DNA from: Pegoplata infirma
Lineage: Eukaryota > Arthropoda > Insecta > Diptera > Anthomyiidae
NCBI GenBank assembly: GCA_963921195.1
Contig: OY992541.1
Coordinates: 14,550,644 to 14,614,643, forward strand
Reading direction: 5' to 3'
DNA length: 64,000 bases
Shown in pieces: positions 45,650-58,181 of this stretch (position 1 is the stretch's first letter; every line of letters begins with the position of its first letter). The position numbers and the translations under genes are program-made. Below the pieces are notes generated by a model that was not told where the DNA came from, ran no database searches, and saw only the letters and a program-made list of their open reading frames with translations.

Positions 45650-46825
45650 ATGATAAATTTAAGTGAAGATGATAGTGAAGAAAGTGAGGGTATTTGGCAA
45701 CAAGTACCAGAAAGTAATAAACGACGGCTGATAAAATCACCCAATATGCATCAGCATAAAAAGTTTAATGCAACAGAGGAAGCCAGTACATCAAGAGAAA
45801 ACCAATTCCAGTTACTTGATAAAGATGTTGATGTTGACCAAAGCCAAGACAATGATAACGATGAAGCAGGACCAGCTAAAGAACAAAATGTTAGTACTCC
45901 AAAGCCACCACCAATCTACATACCGAATGTCCTAGATATAAGTATCATGATTAAAAATATAAGTAAACAAATACCTAGCACTGACTTTAGTTACAAATCA
46001 ATGAGAGATAATCAAATTAGATTAATGGTTAAAACAGTAGAATCTTTTAGAGCAATTGTTACATATTTTGAATCAAAATCTATTAGTTATCACACTTATC
46101 AGTTAAAACAGGAGCGAGCTTATAGGGTAGTAATTAAAGGCTTACATCCTTCAACATTATGTACCGATATAAAAGCTGAATTAATAACGTTAGGTCATGA
46201 AGTCAGAGATGTAGTTAACGTCAAAAGTCGAGTTACAAAGCTTCCATTATCAATGCTTTTCGTAGATCTTGACCCAAACCCAAATAATAAGGAAATTTTT
46301 AATGTACGCCACATAACTAATGCACTTGTCACAATAGAAGCCCCAAAAAAAACCGATGATTTGGTACAATGTTATCGTTGCCAGCAATTTGGGCATACCA
46401 AATCATATTGTAGAAAAACTTTTAGATGTGTTAAATGCGGATTAGAACACCCTACTGCTAATTGCACCAAAAACTTAACAACGCCACCAAAATGTGTTCA
46501 CTGCTTAGAAAGTCATACAGCAAATTACAGGGGATGCAATATTTACCAACAATTGTTACATCAAAAACGAGCTGCGAATACAAGAAATCAAAGCCAACCA
46601 AGGAACCAACAAATGCCGCCAAACTCTCAGGAATTCCCACAACTAAACTCGACCCAAAACAATCCAACCAACAATGATAACGAAAGAGAATATACATCAT
46701 ATGCACAGGCATTCACAGGAAATACAACAAATAGTGCCGAAAATAGGTTAATGGAGAGATTAGAACGGATGATGGATAAACTCTTTGATATGATGACACA
46801 AATAATGCTGAAACTATGCAAATAA
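45650..46825 (+). CDS. LINE ORF1 (Gag-like, CCHC knuckles)
   Basis: 391 codons from the ATG at 45650 (the frame is open from 45626 but without an earlier ATG). The N-terminus is acidic and Ser-rich. A middle RRM-like region, about 100-230, contains RVVIKGLHPSTLCTDIKAEL. Three zinc knuckles follow: CYRCQQFGHTKSYC, CVKCGLEHPTANC and CVHCLESHTANYRGC. The tail is Asn/Gln-rich with a final helix. The order is that of jockey-clade ORF1 proteins, which bind the element RNA. The frame is intact, and its stop overlaps the ORF2 start (ATGCAAATAA). Confidence 0.88.
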   Translation: MINLSEDDSEESEGIWQQVPESNKRRLIKSPNMHQHKKFNATEEASTSRENQFQLLDKDVDVDQSQDNDNDEAGPAKEQNVSTPKPPPIYIPNVLDISIMIKNISKQIPSTDFSYKSMRDNQIRLMVKTVESFRAIVTYFESKSISYHTYQLKQERAYRVVIKGLHPSTLCTDIKAELITLGHEVRDVVNVKSRVTKLPLSMLFVDLDPNPNNKEIFNVRHITNALVTIEAPKKTDDLVQCYRCQQFGHTKSYCRKTFRCVKCGLEHPTANCTKNLTTPPKCVHCLESHTANYRGCNIYQQLLHQKRAANTRNQSQPRNQQMPPNSQEFPQLNSTQNNPTNNDNEREYTSYAQAFTGNTTNSAENRLMERLERMMDKLFDMMTQIMLKLCK

Positions 46826-49459
46826 ATCTCAGAATTGCAACATGGAACGCAAATGGTGCTTCCAATCATGCCAGGGAAATAGAAATTTTCCTTAAAACAA
46901 ACTATATAGATATATTACTCATTTCTGAAACACATTTTACAGAAAAAACTTATTTTAATATCAGAGGTTATGATCTTGTTCAAGCTAATCATCCTGATGG
47001 AAAAGCACACGCTGGATCTGCAGTTTTGATAAAATCTTGTTTAAAATTTGAAATATTAGACCCAATAATTAAAGAATCAATTCAAGCAAGTGGTATTAAA
47101 ATCAAATGTGATAGCTTTTATATATCTGTTTATTCGGTTTACTTTCCCCCAAAACATACCTCGATTTATCGTTGGCGGGGACTTTAACGCCAAGCATCCC
47201 TGGTGGGGATCGAGACTTGCCAACCCTAAAGGAAAAAAGCTTTACGAGTGCATTAATAAACATCGTTATAAGACCATATCTACTGGTAAACCAACATACT
47301 GGCCCAGTGATCCTAATAAAATACCAGATTTACTAGACTTTTTCATCTCTTTTGGTATATCGAGTCATCTTCTTGACGTAATTGATTGTGATGATCTAAA
47401 TTCTGATCACACACCCATTATTTTAAGCTACAGTACTACTTTGCAAATTGAATCCAAAAACTGCAAAATAATTTCATCAAAAACAGACCTTGATACCTTC
47501 AGATACTGGATGGATACAAATTTAGATTTGAATATATCTATTAAATCAGGTGATGAACTCGATGGTGCTGTTGAAAAAATGACAAAACTTATTCACGAAG
47601 CTGCAATGATTTCTACTCCACAAGCACCACGCCAAAATGGTACTAAAGTTGTTCTATCAGCAGAAATAAGAGAATTAATAAAAATTAAAAGAAGGCTGAG
47701 AAGAATCTGGCAGTCGAGTAGAAATCCGAGGGATAAAACAAATTATAACAAAGCATCAAATTTCCTCAAAAAGCGTATCGACGAAATAAAGAATGAAGAG
47801 CTCTCAACTTTTTTAGGAAATTTGGATCCAACCAATAACAGTGAATTTAGTCTATGGAAAGTCACAAGGTACCTCAAGAAATCGACTAAGAGAAACATTC
47901 CAATTAAAGGACCAAATAACATTTGGTGTAGAAATGATAAAAGTAAATCTGAATTGTTTTCTGACCACCTAGAACAGACCTTTAAATCCTTTCCACTCAC
48001 GAATTCTACCGATGAGAGTAATATATTGAACTTTTTGCAATCTCCCTGTCAAATGGACTTACCAATAAAATCGTTCTCACCAAGAGAAGTCCAAAGCGAA
48101 ATAAATAAGCTCAACAACTCTAAGTCTCCAGGATATGATAAAATTGACTCAAAGGTAGCCAAGTCTTTCTCAAAAAAATGCATATTGTTTCTTACCCTAA
48201 TCTACAACTCCATTCTAAGATTATCACACTTTCCACCGCAATGGAAATGTGCTGAGATTATTATGATCCCCAAGCCCAATAAACCAGAGAACGAAGTTTC
48301 ATCATATAGGCCAATTAGCTTATTGCCAATTTTTTCCAAAATCTACGAACGATTATTTTCACAGAGACTACTTCCTGTTCTAGAAACACGAAATATCATC
48401 CCAGATCATCAGTTTGGTTTCCGTCACAAGCATGGAACACCAGAACAATGTCATCGCATTGTAAATATTATTACTGACACATTTGAAAGAAAAATGTATT
48501 GCTCCGCAGTGTTTTTAGATGTGAAACAGGCATTTGACAGGGTATGGCATGAAGGGCTTTTGTATAAGCTAAAAAGAATTTTACCAACTCCATTCTATTT
48601 GTTTTTTAAATCTTACCTTAAAGAACGAACATTTTATGTAAAAGTCTGTGATGAATGTTCCAATATTTGCCAAATTAATGCTGGTGTACCACAAGGTAGT
48701 GTCCTAGGCCCAGTGTTATATACAATTTACACATCAGATATGCCATTAACAGACGACGTTACTGTAGCAACCTACGCTGATGACACTGCTATAATAGCAT
48801 CAAATGAATCACCGGCTGAAGCGTCCTCCTTAGTTCAAATCGAATTAAACCTAATTCAACAATGGCTAAGAAAATGGAAGATTTCTATCAACACAGAAAA
48901 ATCGAATCATGTAACTTTTACACTTAGAAGAGAAGAATGCCCTTCATTATATATCAACGGCACTGAAATCCCGAAAACGAACAGTGTCAAATATTTAGGA
49001 ATGCATCTGGATAGAAGACTCACGTGGAAAAAACACATCCAAGCAAAAAAGCAGCATCTTAATATAAAAACTAAGAAAATGTATTGGTTATTAAGACCAA
49101 ATTCAAATCTAAGTCTTTCAAACAAAGTAAGGTTATATAAATCTATTTTAAAGCCAGTTTGGACATATGGCATTCAGCTATGGGGAACTTCGAGTACCTC
49201 CAACGTAGAAATATTGCAACGTTATCAATCAAAGACCCTTCGATGTATAGCTGATGCTCCATGGTTTGTAACTAATAAAAGAATCCATGAAGATCTTAAA
49301 ATACCTTGGGTTAAAGATGAAATAAACAGGTTTAGTTCCCGATACATAGATCGACTAAGCGATCATTGTAATCCTTTAGCTATATCTTTATTAGACGAAA
49401 CGGAAGAAGTTAGAAGACTGAAAAGATTACATGTATTAGACCTGCCGTATAGGCAATAG
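46816..49459 (+). pseudogene. LINE ORF2 (endonuclease-RT) with one frameshift
   Basis: It starts at the ATG overlapping the ORF1 stop. The first frame (46816-47187) holds the start of an APE-type endonuclease (RIATWNANGASNHAREIE, LISETHF). The frame then changes near 47150-47165. The second frame (open 47090-49459) gives FIVGGDFNAKHPWWGSR, SDHTPII and a full reverse transcriptase: SYRPISLLPIFSKIYERL, FLDVKQAFDRVWH, AGVPQGSVLGP, YADD and KYLGMHLD. Between 'PPKHT' and 'RFIVGGDFN' jockey-like proteins normally have roughly 15 more residues, so a small deletion probably caused the shift. Otherwise ORF2 is undamaged, so the copy is young but dead in endonuclease. Confidence 0.85.
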
Positions 49460-50365
49460 CATTGTAAATTTGTATTTAATACAATATTAGAAATGTCGTA
49501 TAGGCAATAGCGTTGTAAATTTGTATTTAATGTAAATAATGTACATAATGTATCATAAAACTTGTAAATATATAGTAGAAAATATAAAATAAAAATTTTA
49601 AGATTAGTTTATTAAACTTGCTGAAGTTTAATAACGTATGTTATGCTCCTTTTGTATTATCAAATTTACTAAATATTGTTAAAATAGATTGTAAATAAAA
49701 TTTTTAAAATAAAAAAAAAAAAAAAAATTTAAAATGTTCCTATTCTGAGATATTTATGAATTTCTCTTCACTAATCCTAAAGAAAAAAATGTTTTCGAAT
49801 TTAAGATTTTTTACAGGAAAATTGCATTTTTATTTTGATTAGAGTTAGGGTGGGGTCTTTTGCCTTTAAGTTAATTTTTTGACTTGAAAATCGGAAAATT
49901 CCGAAAAAAAGTAAAAACGTATTTTAAAAATAAATATTTTTTTTAGAATAAATAAGACAAAGTATTGAAAAATAACTTGTTTTAGAAAAATATTGTATTT
50001 TAATATTTTTTTTTTTTTCGTTTAAGGAACTTTTTTTCTTCAGAACTAAGTCACTAAATATGACTCAGAGAAAAAAACTTCTCAAGTAAAAAAATATTTT
50101 ACTAACTAAAAATTGTTTCCACTCAATAAAATATTTTTAAGAATTGTCGAGGGCCTTAAAATATTTGACAAACCCTAATTTATGTTGACAAATTATTTTT
50201 TTTAGTAAAAACAATAATTTTTAGATGCATATTTTTAAAGTTTTTAGTGCATATTTTGGATTTTTAGGCGCATATTATAGGCACATATTTTCGATTTTTA
50301 GATGCATGAAAGTACTTGCCCTAGTGATGATGTTTTTGAACTTGTAAAATACAATAAAAATATTA

Positions 50366-51181
50366 GCCCTGTTTTTTGCAGGCCGGATTAGGATTAACTC
50401 TATTTAGTTAAAAAATGGGTCAAATCAAGTCCAGATTTTTTTTTATATTTTTTTCTGAATTTACAAAATTAAGCGTTGCCCAAAATGTAAAATGGTACAG
50501 TCAAACTCGGTTATAACGCATTCTCGCTTATAACGAACTAATTCTAAAGTCCCGACGTTTTAGCAACTGTTTTCACACAAAATACTTCTTTTATAACGAA
50601 CTCGGTTATAACGATTTATCGATTATAACGAACTGCTTATGGTCCCACAAATAAAATTTCATGTGTATTTACCTTTTTATAACGAACTCCCGTAAATATT
50701 TTTTTTTAATTTGCGGCAACAATTTTTAACAATATAACAAAAGGTTGGACATTTTTAGTTTATATTACAATTTTGATAAAACTTTTTTATATTTTCAATA
50801 TTTTCTTCTCAAAAAGTAGTTAATTTACGACAAAAACATTAAACAAAATTAAGTTGGATCTATTTTTTTGGAAATAAAATTAGGTTGATATAAAATATAC
50901 CCCGCTTATAGCGGGAACTATTTTTATTGGTCCCTCGGAGTGCGTTATAGCCGGGTTTGACTATATAAATAAAGTTGAGTTAATCCAAGGATTTAACTAA
51001 ATTTATTTTTCATTCTTTGCCTTTTGGACAAAGCTTAATTTGTTTTTCTGTTTATATTTACTACTTGTACCTATGTAATTTCAGAAAACAATTATAAAAA
51101 AAAAATTCTGGACTTGATTTGACCCACTTTTTAACTAAATAAGTTAATCCAAATCTTAATCCGGTCTGCAAAAAACAGGGC
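50366..51181. mobile_element. MITE with ~90-bp inverted ends
   Basis: Arms GCCCTGTTTTTTGCAGGCCG.. and near-complement extend through 'gggtcaaatcaagtccag'. The flanks fit either a TA or an ATT duplication; both keep the surrounding PHD-finger ORF in frame. It contains a pogo-like MITE. Confidence 0.72.
50498..50963. mobile_element. pogo/Tigger-like MITE
   Basis: The ends (C/T)AGTCAAAC.CGG.TATAACGCA with TA on both sides (50496-50497, 50964-50965) match the style of pogo-group termini. 'ttataacgaact' recurs inside. 466 bp, non-coding, nested. Confidence 0.7.
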
Positions 51182-51457
51182 TATTGTTGATAATTGCAAC
51201 AAATGCGCTGATGCGTCTAATACAATGGTGCCCAAACACTTGTTAAAGATCAACAATGATTCGGCTTTGTACACGGAAACAATCCGAACGACAACGAAAC
51301 TAACAACAGAGAGCGTAAAAAACAAAAAAAAACTCCTTACATAGTTGTTTGCCATCATTCAAAGAAGCAGGTCGATGTCGCTTTGTTTGATAAAAAAACT
51401 ACACAAATAATATTTATTGTTGTTATGATTTCTTTCAGAGCAATAGTACTAATACAC

Positions 51458-53365
51458 CAGGGATGGAAAAGTCAGTACTTTTTTCAGTACTTTTTCGCTT
51501 TCCAAAATACCATAGTACCCCCGCGACCAATATAGTACCTTTTCTAAACCAAACGTTTTTATATACATATTTAACCAAATCTAAAAGAATTTCATAAAAT
51601 CTGCCCATGATCATAGCAAAAATTATTCAAAGCCAATAATTTAGCTTCTTGCTGACAGATATTTCAGAATTAATTCTGAAATTTTTCTAATAAAATAACT
51701 TTCTCTAAATCTATTGAACAAATTTGTGGTTCTGATCCTGTGGATTAAAAAAGACACACGAATCTGTATTTAAACCGTGTTCGCTACTAACCTGCGAGAA
51801 ATCGATTGATGCCACAGGACCGATTGATCTAAAATATATGTCCCATGACCCGAAATTTCCATAGATTTTTAGTTCTATGACCGACTAGATCTGTGGCATG
51901 TCTAACCTGACCAACTGCTTTTGACTGAAAAGCGTGATCATAATGTTGAAAAAGCGGGATTTTGATCTAAAAAGCGGGATTTTTTTTAAATAGTTAAACT
52001 CGACTTGACCGAATCCACGAATACCCTCCGAAATGCAAAAAAAATGTCGAAATACTTTTAATGGATTGTAATTTTTTTATGTAAAAAAATGCATAAGAAG
52101 TTTGACTAGAAAATTTGATCAGATGCATTTGATCAGATGCAATTACGGAGACAAATTGAGGCAAATCTCGTATTTAACAGATTTTGAGATACAATTGATA
52201 TAATTAGATTTTACAGATCAGATAAAATCTAATCAATTTTTGTCACGGGGCTTTAAAATTTACAACTTTATTTTTAGAAAATGGTATCAGAATTTTTGTT
52301 TTTAGGAAATTTTTTTAGAAACCGAAAGTTTTTTAGAATCTAAGACTTTTCTTTTATGAAAAATGTTTCAGCATCTGAGGATTTTTGTATACAAAAAAGC
52401 TCTTAGAATCTGAGAATTTCCTTAAAATATGAGAATTATTTCAGAATTTTTCCAGAAGTAAAGAGCATCAGAAATTTTTATATAGAAGGAATGTCTCCGG
52501 ATTTTAGAATATTTCTAAGAATGAGACATTTTCTATAATAAAATGTTGAATCTGAAAATTTTTCTACGATCAGAGAATTAAAGAACTTTTTTATATGAAA
52601 AGGGTTTTAAAATCTGATCATTTCTCAGAAAAAGATTATTTTTCTATATAAATAATATTTTAGAATCTAAGAGTTTTTCTGTAATTAAAATTCCTAAAAA
52701 TTCGAGAAATTTTGTGAAGGAAACATGTATTAAAATTTAATACTTTTTTTATTGAGTTTTTTCGGAATATTGGAAGTGTCACAACTAAAAAAATTTATAT
52801 AAAAATTAAATTTGACTAAAAAGGATCTTATCTTTGATGTAAATCGGTCCGGTAGGGTTCTCTTGTCAACATTTTTTTTTTCAGTAAAAAATTTTTCTTA
52901 ACATTTACTTTACACGGTAAGAATGCTATTCCAAAACCCAAAAAGCGGGATGAAGCAGGACTTTGGTTAAAAAAGCGGGATGAAAAATCAAGGCGGGATC
53001 AGACTTCAAAAAGCGGGATAATCCCGCCAAAAGCGGAATGGTTGGTCAGGTTAGGCATCTCAGAAGTTGTTTATTAGCCCCGTCCTAGGATCTCGCCACT
53101 TAAAAGGGTTCCTTTCATACAAAAGTACCAATCTATGACCTGGCCTCGACTGGCCCCGTTACTCGCAGGGTAGCAGTAAACTTAGGAGCAATTTGTACGG
53201 AAATTTTGAGAATAAGTTTTATGGGATTTTCTCATGAAAAATAAATGGTGTGGATTTAAAAAACTTTTATAACGAAAAAACTTTTTTTTAGTACCGTCGA
53301 GTTCAAAAAAGCACTATTTAGGTTGAGTCCCAGTACCATTTCGAAATTCCGATTTTCCATCCCTG
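51458..53365. mobile_element. hAT-type MITE
   Basis: The ends CAGGGATGGAAAA and complement have an exact 8-bp duplication TAATACAC (51450-51457, 53366-53373). 'gtactttttt' motifs lie under both ends. It splits the PHD-finger ORF between its third and fourth pieces and contains at least one further inverted-repeat element. Its AT-rich centre (52260-52900) resembles the repeat at 330-1111. Confidence 0.85.
51902..53054. mobile_element. Nested element with AAAAGCGGGAT repeats
   Basis: Inverted ends CTAACCTGACCAAC and complement; 'aaaaagcgggat' recurs beneath both ends. Outside it, 'gctac.aacctgcgag' (about 51784) and its complement (about 53183) suggest a further enclosing element. Confidence 0.6.
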
Positions 53366-53729
53366 TAATACACTCTCATATTTGTTAAAAATTACCACTA
53401 TATTACTTTTCTCTTTTTGGGCACTACTGGTCTAATAATCTTAATTCTATTATATCAATTTTATCAGAAGAATTAAAAGCTCTTTTGCATGCCTATATCA
53501 ATAAAACCAACAATGCTATTGAGAGTGTTTTAACAAAAAATAATAAAACACTTGCCAAAACAGAAGTCAAAAACTCTAAAAATGATTTGCAACAAACAAG
53601 AGGTCGTTCACTACCGTCTAGTTCTTGTTCGTCAATTTCATCAAATAGTCTCTTTGATGGTCATCTTGACAAAACTAATTCTGTTGTTGTCTTTCCTGCG
53701 TTAAATAATAATGCAAAGAGTATTGTGAT

Positions 53730-55309
53730 CAGTGCTGCCAGGCTTTTTTTGAGAAAAATCGTCAAAATTTGGAGAAAAAAATCGTCAAAATCGTCAAAAG
53801 TTTTAAAAAAAGTCGTAAAAAAATCGTCACTTTAAAAAATGTTAAAAAACACATTTTTTATATATTAAAATTTTAAAATGCACAATAAAATTTTTTCTAT
53901 CAACCTTTGTTTAATGAATTTTTTAAATTTACGTACACAAGATATTTTTGAGCTAAATAAAAAGGAATTTTCTTTTAAAACAAGTGACAAAATAGTTGAG
54001 TCATTCGATTTTTCATTTGTTTCAACAGACAGCAACATTCAATTTTAATTTGTTTCAACAGACAACCACATTCAATTTTAATTGCTAATAAAATAAATAC
54101 CATCTTAACAAATAAAATTTCTTACATTTATTTTTACTATAGAAAACAAACTACGAGTTTTTTTTGTTTTAGAACTTTAGAACGCTTCAAAATAAGACCC
54201 ACGGAAAAATAATGTTTTTTTTTCGGTCACTTTTTTCAGATTTTAAAAGGTTATACCTACATTTAAAAAAAAGTAGTATCAAACATTTTTTGTCAAAAAA
54301 CACACCTTTTTGGAGCTAAAAATGAGCCTTCGAAAACACCCCAAAAAATGACTCAAAGGAGCTTAAAATGAACGTATCAAGGTATGAACAGAACAAGCCC
54401 GGCACGACTTTTTCCATACGATTTGACAGTTAAAAACCGTGACCGGCACGACAAAAAATTAAAACTTATTTTATTTTATCTCCGGGTTCTCTCAATCTCT
54501 CTCCCTCTCACACTCCAGGGTTGCCGCATTTTCACAACAATTTTTAATTTTTTCATTCACAATGGTGTAACAAACGTACAGTAGTGCCAACTTAATCGCA
54601 TTGACTATGTGACAAGCGATTTTTTCCCGTAAAATTACTCTAATTTTATTAAAAGTTGGCACCACTGAACAAACAAATGACATTTTTTGCCGTCGCCGTC
54701 CCCCGTCATTGTTTTGGGCCTATATTCTCCGGCAACGGCAACCGTCCCCCGTGCCGTGCTTGTTCTGTTTCTACCTTCAAGTATTTTGTTTGAAAATTTA
54801 TCGATAAAGACTCCAATTATTCTCTGAGTTTTAGTTTTTGATGCTAAAAAGAGGGTTCTGAATCGTTTTCATACAAAAATTTTAAATATTTGCTCCATTT
54901 TTGGAGTCACTAGAGAGTATGTTTGTTCACTGGGAATTCAAATATTAAAAAAAGATTTCTCATGTAAAAAAGCAACAATTAAAATTAAATAAAAAGAATA
55001 ATAATTTATTTTTCATACAGAGCAAAAATGAATGACTTTAAAACTAGATAATTTTTTAAGTGCAGTTATATTTCCAAAAGCGAATGAAATGTTGTAAAGT
55101 TGTGTCGTTCTTCTGTATTTAATTTTAATCGAATCTCATTTAATTTTTGTTTTCAAACCATTGTAAAATTAAAAAAGTTGCATATTTTGATTTTGGTGAA
55201 TAAAAGTGGAGTTACAAAAAATCGTCAAAATGTATGGGAATCAAATCAGAAAATCGTCATCGTCATTTTGCAAAATTTCATGAAAAAATCGTCACTTCTG
55301 GTAGCACTG
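53730..55309. mobile_element. hAT-type MITE
   Basis: The ends CAGTGCTGCCAG and complement of CTTCTGGTAGCACTG have an 8-bp duplication differing at one base (ATTGTGAT / ACTGTGAT). 'aaaatcgtcaaaa' recurs under both ends. It lies between pieces four and five of the PHD-finger ORF. Another element is nested at about 54377-54779. Confidence 0.75.
54377..54779. mobile_element. Nested MITE with CAGAACAAGC.CGGCACG arms
   Basis: Inverted arms 'caaggta..aacagaacaagc' at the left and near-complement at the right, with GC-rich 'cggcacg' next to them. The flanks are consistent with TA. No coding capacity. Confidence 0.5.
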
Positions 55310-56189
55310 ACTGTGATTACTACTGAACCTAGTGTTAATGTTAAAAATAGCCTTAATCGTCATAATGATGTTGTTGATGATCAGTGAAGCAAGCCGGTCG
55401 GCGCGGCTGACGGCTGAGTCGCTAAGCCGATATTTTTCCACGAGCCGCGCCGCAGCCAATATCATCGGCTGATCGGCAGCTCAAACTCCAGCCGATTTTG
55501 GCGGTTTTGAAATTAAAAAGAGTATATTCCTCAATTTTGTTCCATTTGGATATTAAAATTTCTAAAAGTCATGTTGGAATTCAAAAAAGTCCAATTAAAA
55601 TATAGAAGTCACAACTGAAATTAAAAAGTTCGCATTCTCAGAAAAACTAATTGAGAATTACAATTTCTAAATGACTATTGGCCTTTTCCAAATTTCAAAT
55701 GAAATTTCTAGGTTTCAATACTTTTTTTCTAGATTTTATTTGAATATCAACTAAACTTTTCTCAAATTTAATTGCGATTGCTGAATTTTAATTGTCTGTT
55801 TTATTTGTGTTTTATATTGTTGGGCTTTATATTTTAAAATTTAATAGGTATATTAGTTCGGTTTGAGTCCTTATTATTTCTGAGAAATAATAACTCTTGT
55901 TTACAAATTAAAAAAAAAATTGCGATCCACGGCACTTTGCATTTATTTTCAATGTAAAATCTTGCGCAAAATCCGAAAATGGTTTAATATTTGAAAAGTT
56001 TATGTAAAAGTTATTCATATCTTTTTTATTCAAATTCCCAATAAAATTACCCAACTTTTGCAAGAAATCCGGAATCGGTACGATCAAGGAAACCATCAGG
56101 ACATTATAAGGAAGTTCAAAATATCCTTTTTATGGTTATATCCTTATAAGTATCCGAAGTTTTCCTGTTCAAAACAGATGTGTTAAGTA

Positions 56190-58069
56190 GACACTCCACA
56201 CGGTGAGCCTCTTCGATGTTTAGGTTGAACTTTAGTGTCGACGGAAAGTGTAAACGCAGTTCGATTTCTAAAATATTAAATGTCACAAAACTGCTAACAG
56301 TGAAATCGTAGCTGTTCGCATTCGCGAGATAACGCGAATTTAGTGTTTTTGTATTTTTTAAAATTTTGATATTGAAGTTTTTTAAATATTTTTAAAAACT
56401 GAGTATACACCCAGCAAAAACTTTAATTACCAAGTAATTAACATTGGGATTTATAACGAAAATGAGTAACTACTTACTTCCCAATTTCATTGTTAATTAC
56501 TTTAACAAGGCGATGTCATTGGAGGCAAGGCCTTCTTTGTTCGCTTACGAAAAAGCAAACAAATAATAGCCCATTCCTAGCTCGCTTACGAAAAGTTGAA
56601 AAAGTAACTGCATTGTTTGTTTAGTTGCTCTTATTAAATGAGAGAACATAAATTAAGAGTAAAATTGTCTTTTATATATTTTTATGAAACTTAACTGGTT
56701 TTTAAATTACAGATTGCAAATCATTTACATCGTAAGTTAAAAGTAAGGCTATCTTTTGGGGTATAAAGTAACGCAGCGAGTAATTTGTACTCATTACCAG
56801 GTAATCCAATTGGGAATGGGTACTCATTACCTAGTTTTTGCTGGGCAGTTTTAATTGTACTTATTTAAAGGTCACAAAACAGTAACCATCAAAATCCTAT
56901 CTTCTTTAGTTCGCGAGAAATCGCGAAATTAATTTTTTGTTGTTGTTGTTTTCGTTTTTTATCTTTAGATAGGTTTCTTTAAAATTTCGTAAAAACATGG
57001 TATGCAGTTTTACTTGTGCTTGATCAAAGGTCACACAGCTGTTGACATAGAAATTTTAGGTGTTAAATTTCGCGAGATATCGCGTAATTATATATTTTTT
57101 TTTTGTTATTTATTTATATTTTAAAACCGGTTCTTTAGAAATAATAATAAAAAGTGGTATGCAGTTTGATTTTAGCATGTTGGAAGAAATTAAAACTGCC
57201 CACAAAAAATTATAGCTGCACACTTTCACGAGAAATATCGAAAAACAGCTTTTTGGGGGTATTTCTTGTTTTGATTAATAAAAGAAGTTTCTTTAACATT
57301 GTTAAAAAACACGAAATGCAGTTTGATTTGCCATTGATTAATGGTGATAAGGCTGTTAACATTTAAATTCTAGCTGCTCAATTCTTCGAGATATCGCTAA
57401 AAAACTCGCTAAACAACTATTTATTCATTACTTTGTGTTATTTTTGGTCTGTAAAAACATTTACATCAATTAACGACAAAAATGTGGTATGCAGTTTGAA
57501 TTCGAGGTTATTAAAGTTGACAAAACTGCAAGCATAAAAATTAATGATGATCAATTTCCCGAGAAATTGCAAAATTACTGTTCAAGCTTTTATATTAATT
57601 AATTTATTTTTTCTTTAGTGTCTAAAATAAAGGAAAAAAATCAAGAAACGACAAATATGTTGCATGCAGTTTAAATTTTATGTGGTTAAAGGTGGTAAAA
57701 CTGCTCAAATCAATATCTTGACTGCTAATTTACGCGAAAAATAAAATTTTTTCCAATTTTTTGTTTTTGTTTTAATTTTGCGATTTCTCGCGAAATTGAG
57801 AAGATATGATTTTGATGTTAACTGTTTTGTGACCTGTAAATAAATACAATTAAATCTGCATACTTAGTTTTTGAAGATATTTAAAAAACTTCATTGTCAA
57901 GATTTTAGATAACACTAAAACACTAATTTCGCGATATCTCGCGAATGCGATCAGCTACGATTTCGCTGTTAACAGTTTTGTGACATTTAATCAAGTAAAA
58001 ATCGAACTGCGTTTACACTTTTCGTCGACACTAAAGTTGAACCTAAACATCGCTGAGGCTCAACGTGTC
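56190..58069. mobile_element. Foldback element with periodic TCGCGAGATATCGCG units
   Basis: Inverted arms of about 140 bp beginning GACAC and including 'gatgtttaggtt.aactttagt', then 'cgtttacactt', 'gtcacaaaactg' and 'gctacgatttc'. The centre has about six tandem units of 150-170 bp, each with 'atgcagttt' followed by a 'ttcgcgagatatcgc' motif. No ORF of interest. Confidence 0.7.
56410..56845. mobile_element. MITE with CCCAGCAAAAACT ends
   Basis: Inverted ends CCCAGCAAAAACT and complement, flanking CA on both sides. It has the same terminal design and 'attaccaagtaat' motif as the element at 38960-40288. It is nested in the foldback element. Confidence 0.7.
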
Positions 58070-58181
58070 CAATAAAAAGAAAATCTAAAATCCATTAACT
58101 ATATCCTGAAATATTTGCAAAAGAAGTCAAAATATTGAATCAAATTTGAAAATTGTTTTTAATACATTTGTTCGTACCAGT

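Larger units (their letters stand above)
45189..49726 (+). mobile_element. Near full-length jockey-type LINE
   Basis: A 9-bp duplication ATTTAAAAT (45180-45188, 49727-49735) brackets a 4.5 kb element with ORF1, ORF2 and a poly(A) tail. The 5' UTR holds two copies of a promoter-like block: 'acgtatagtg' at 45219 and 45350, 'agggattagtta.tccctt' at about 45270 and 45573. The 3' UTR has a 53-bp tandem duplication ('cgtataggcaatagc.ttgtaaatttg' at 49443 and 49496). It is inserted within a hAT-type MITE. Confidence 0.85.
44835..50323. mobile_element. hAT-type MITE split by a LINE
   Basis: The ends TAGGGCAAGTACTTTCATG are inverted and the 8-bp duplication GTGATGAT is exact (44827-44834, 50324-50331). 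'atgcatatttttgcatattt' words occur beneath both ends. About 950 bp of its own sequence remain; the rest is the LINE at 45189-49726. Confidence 0.85.

Noticed and set aside
53485..53835. Stand-alone 116-codon gene
   Set aside because: Its last ~35 codons run into a hAT-type MITE and its start is not an ATG; the real part is the fourth piece of the PHD-finger ORF.
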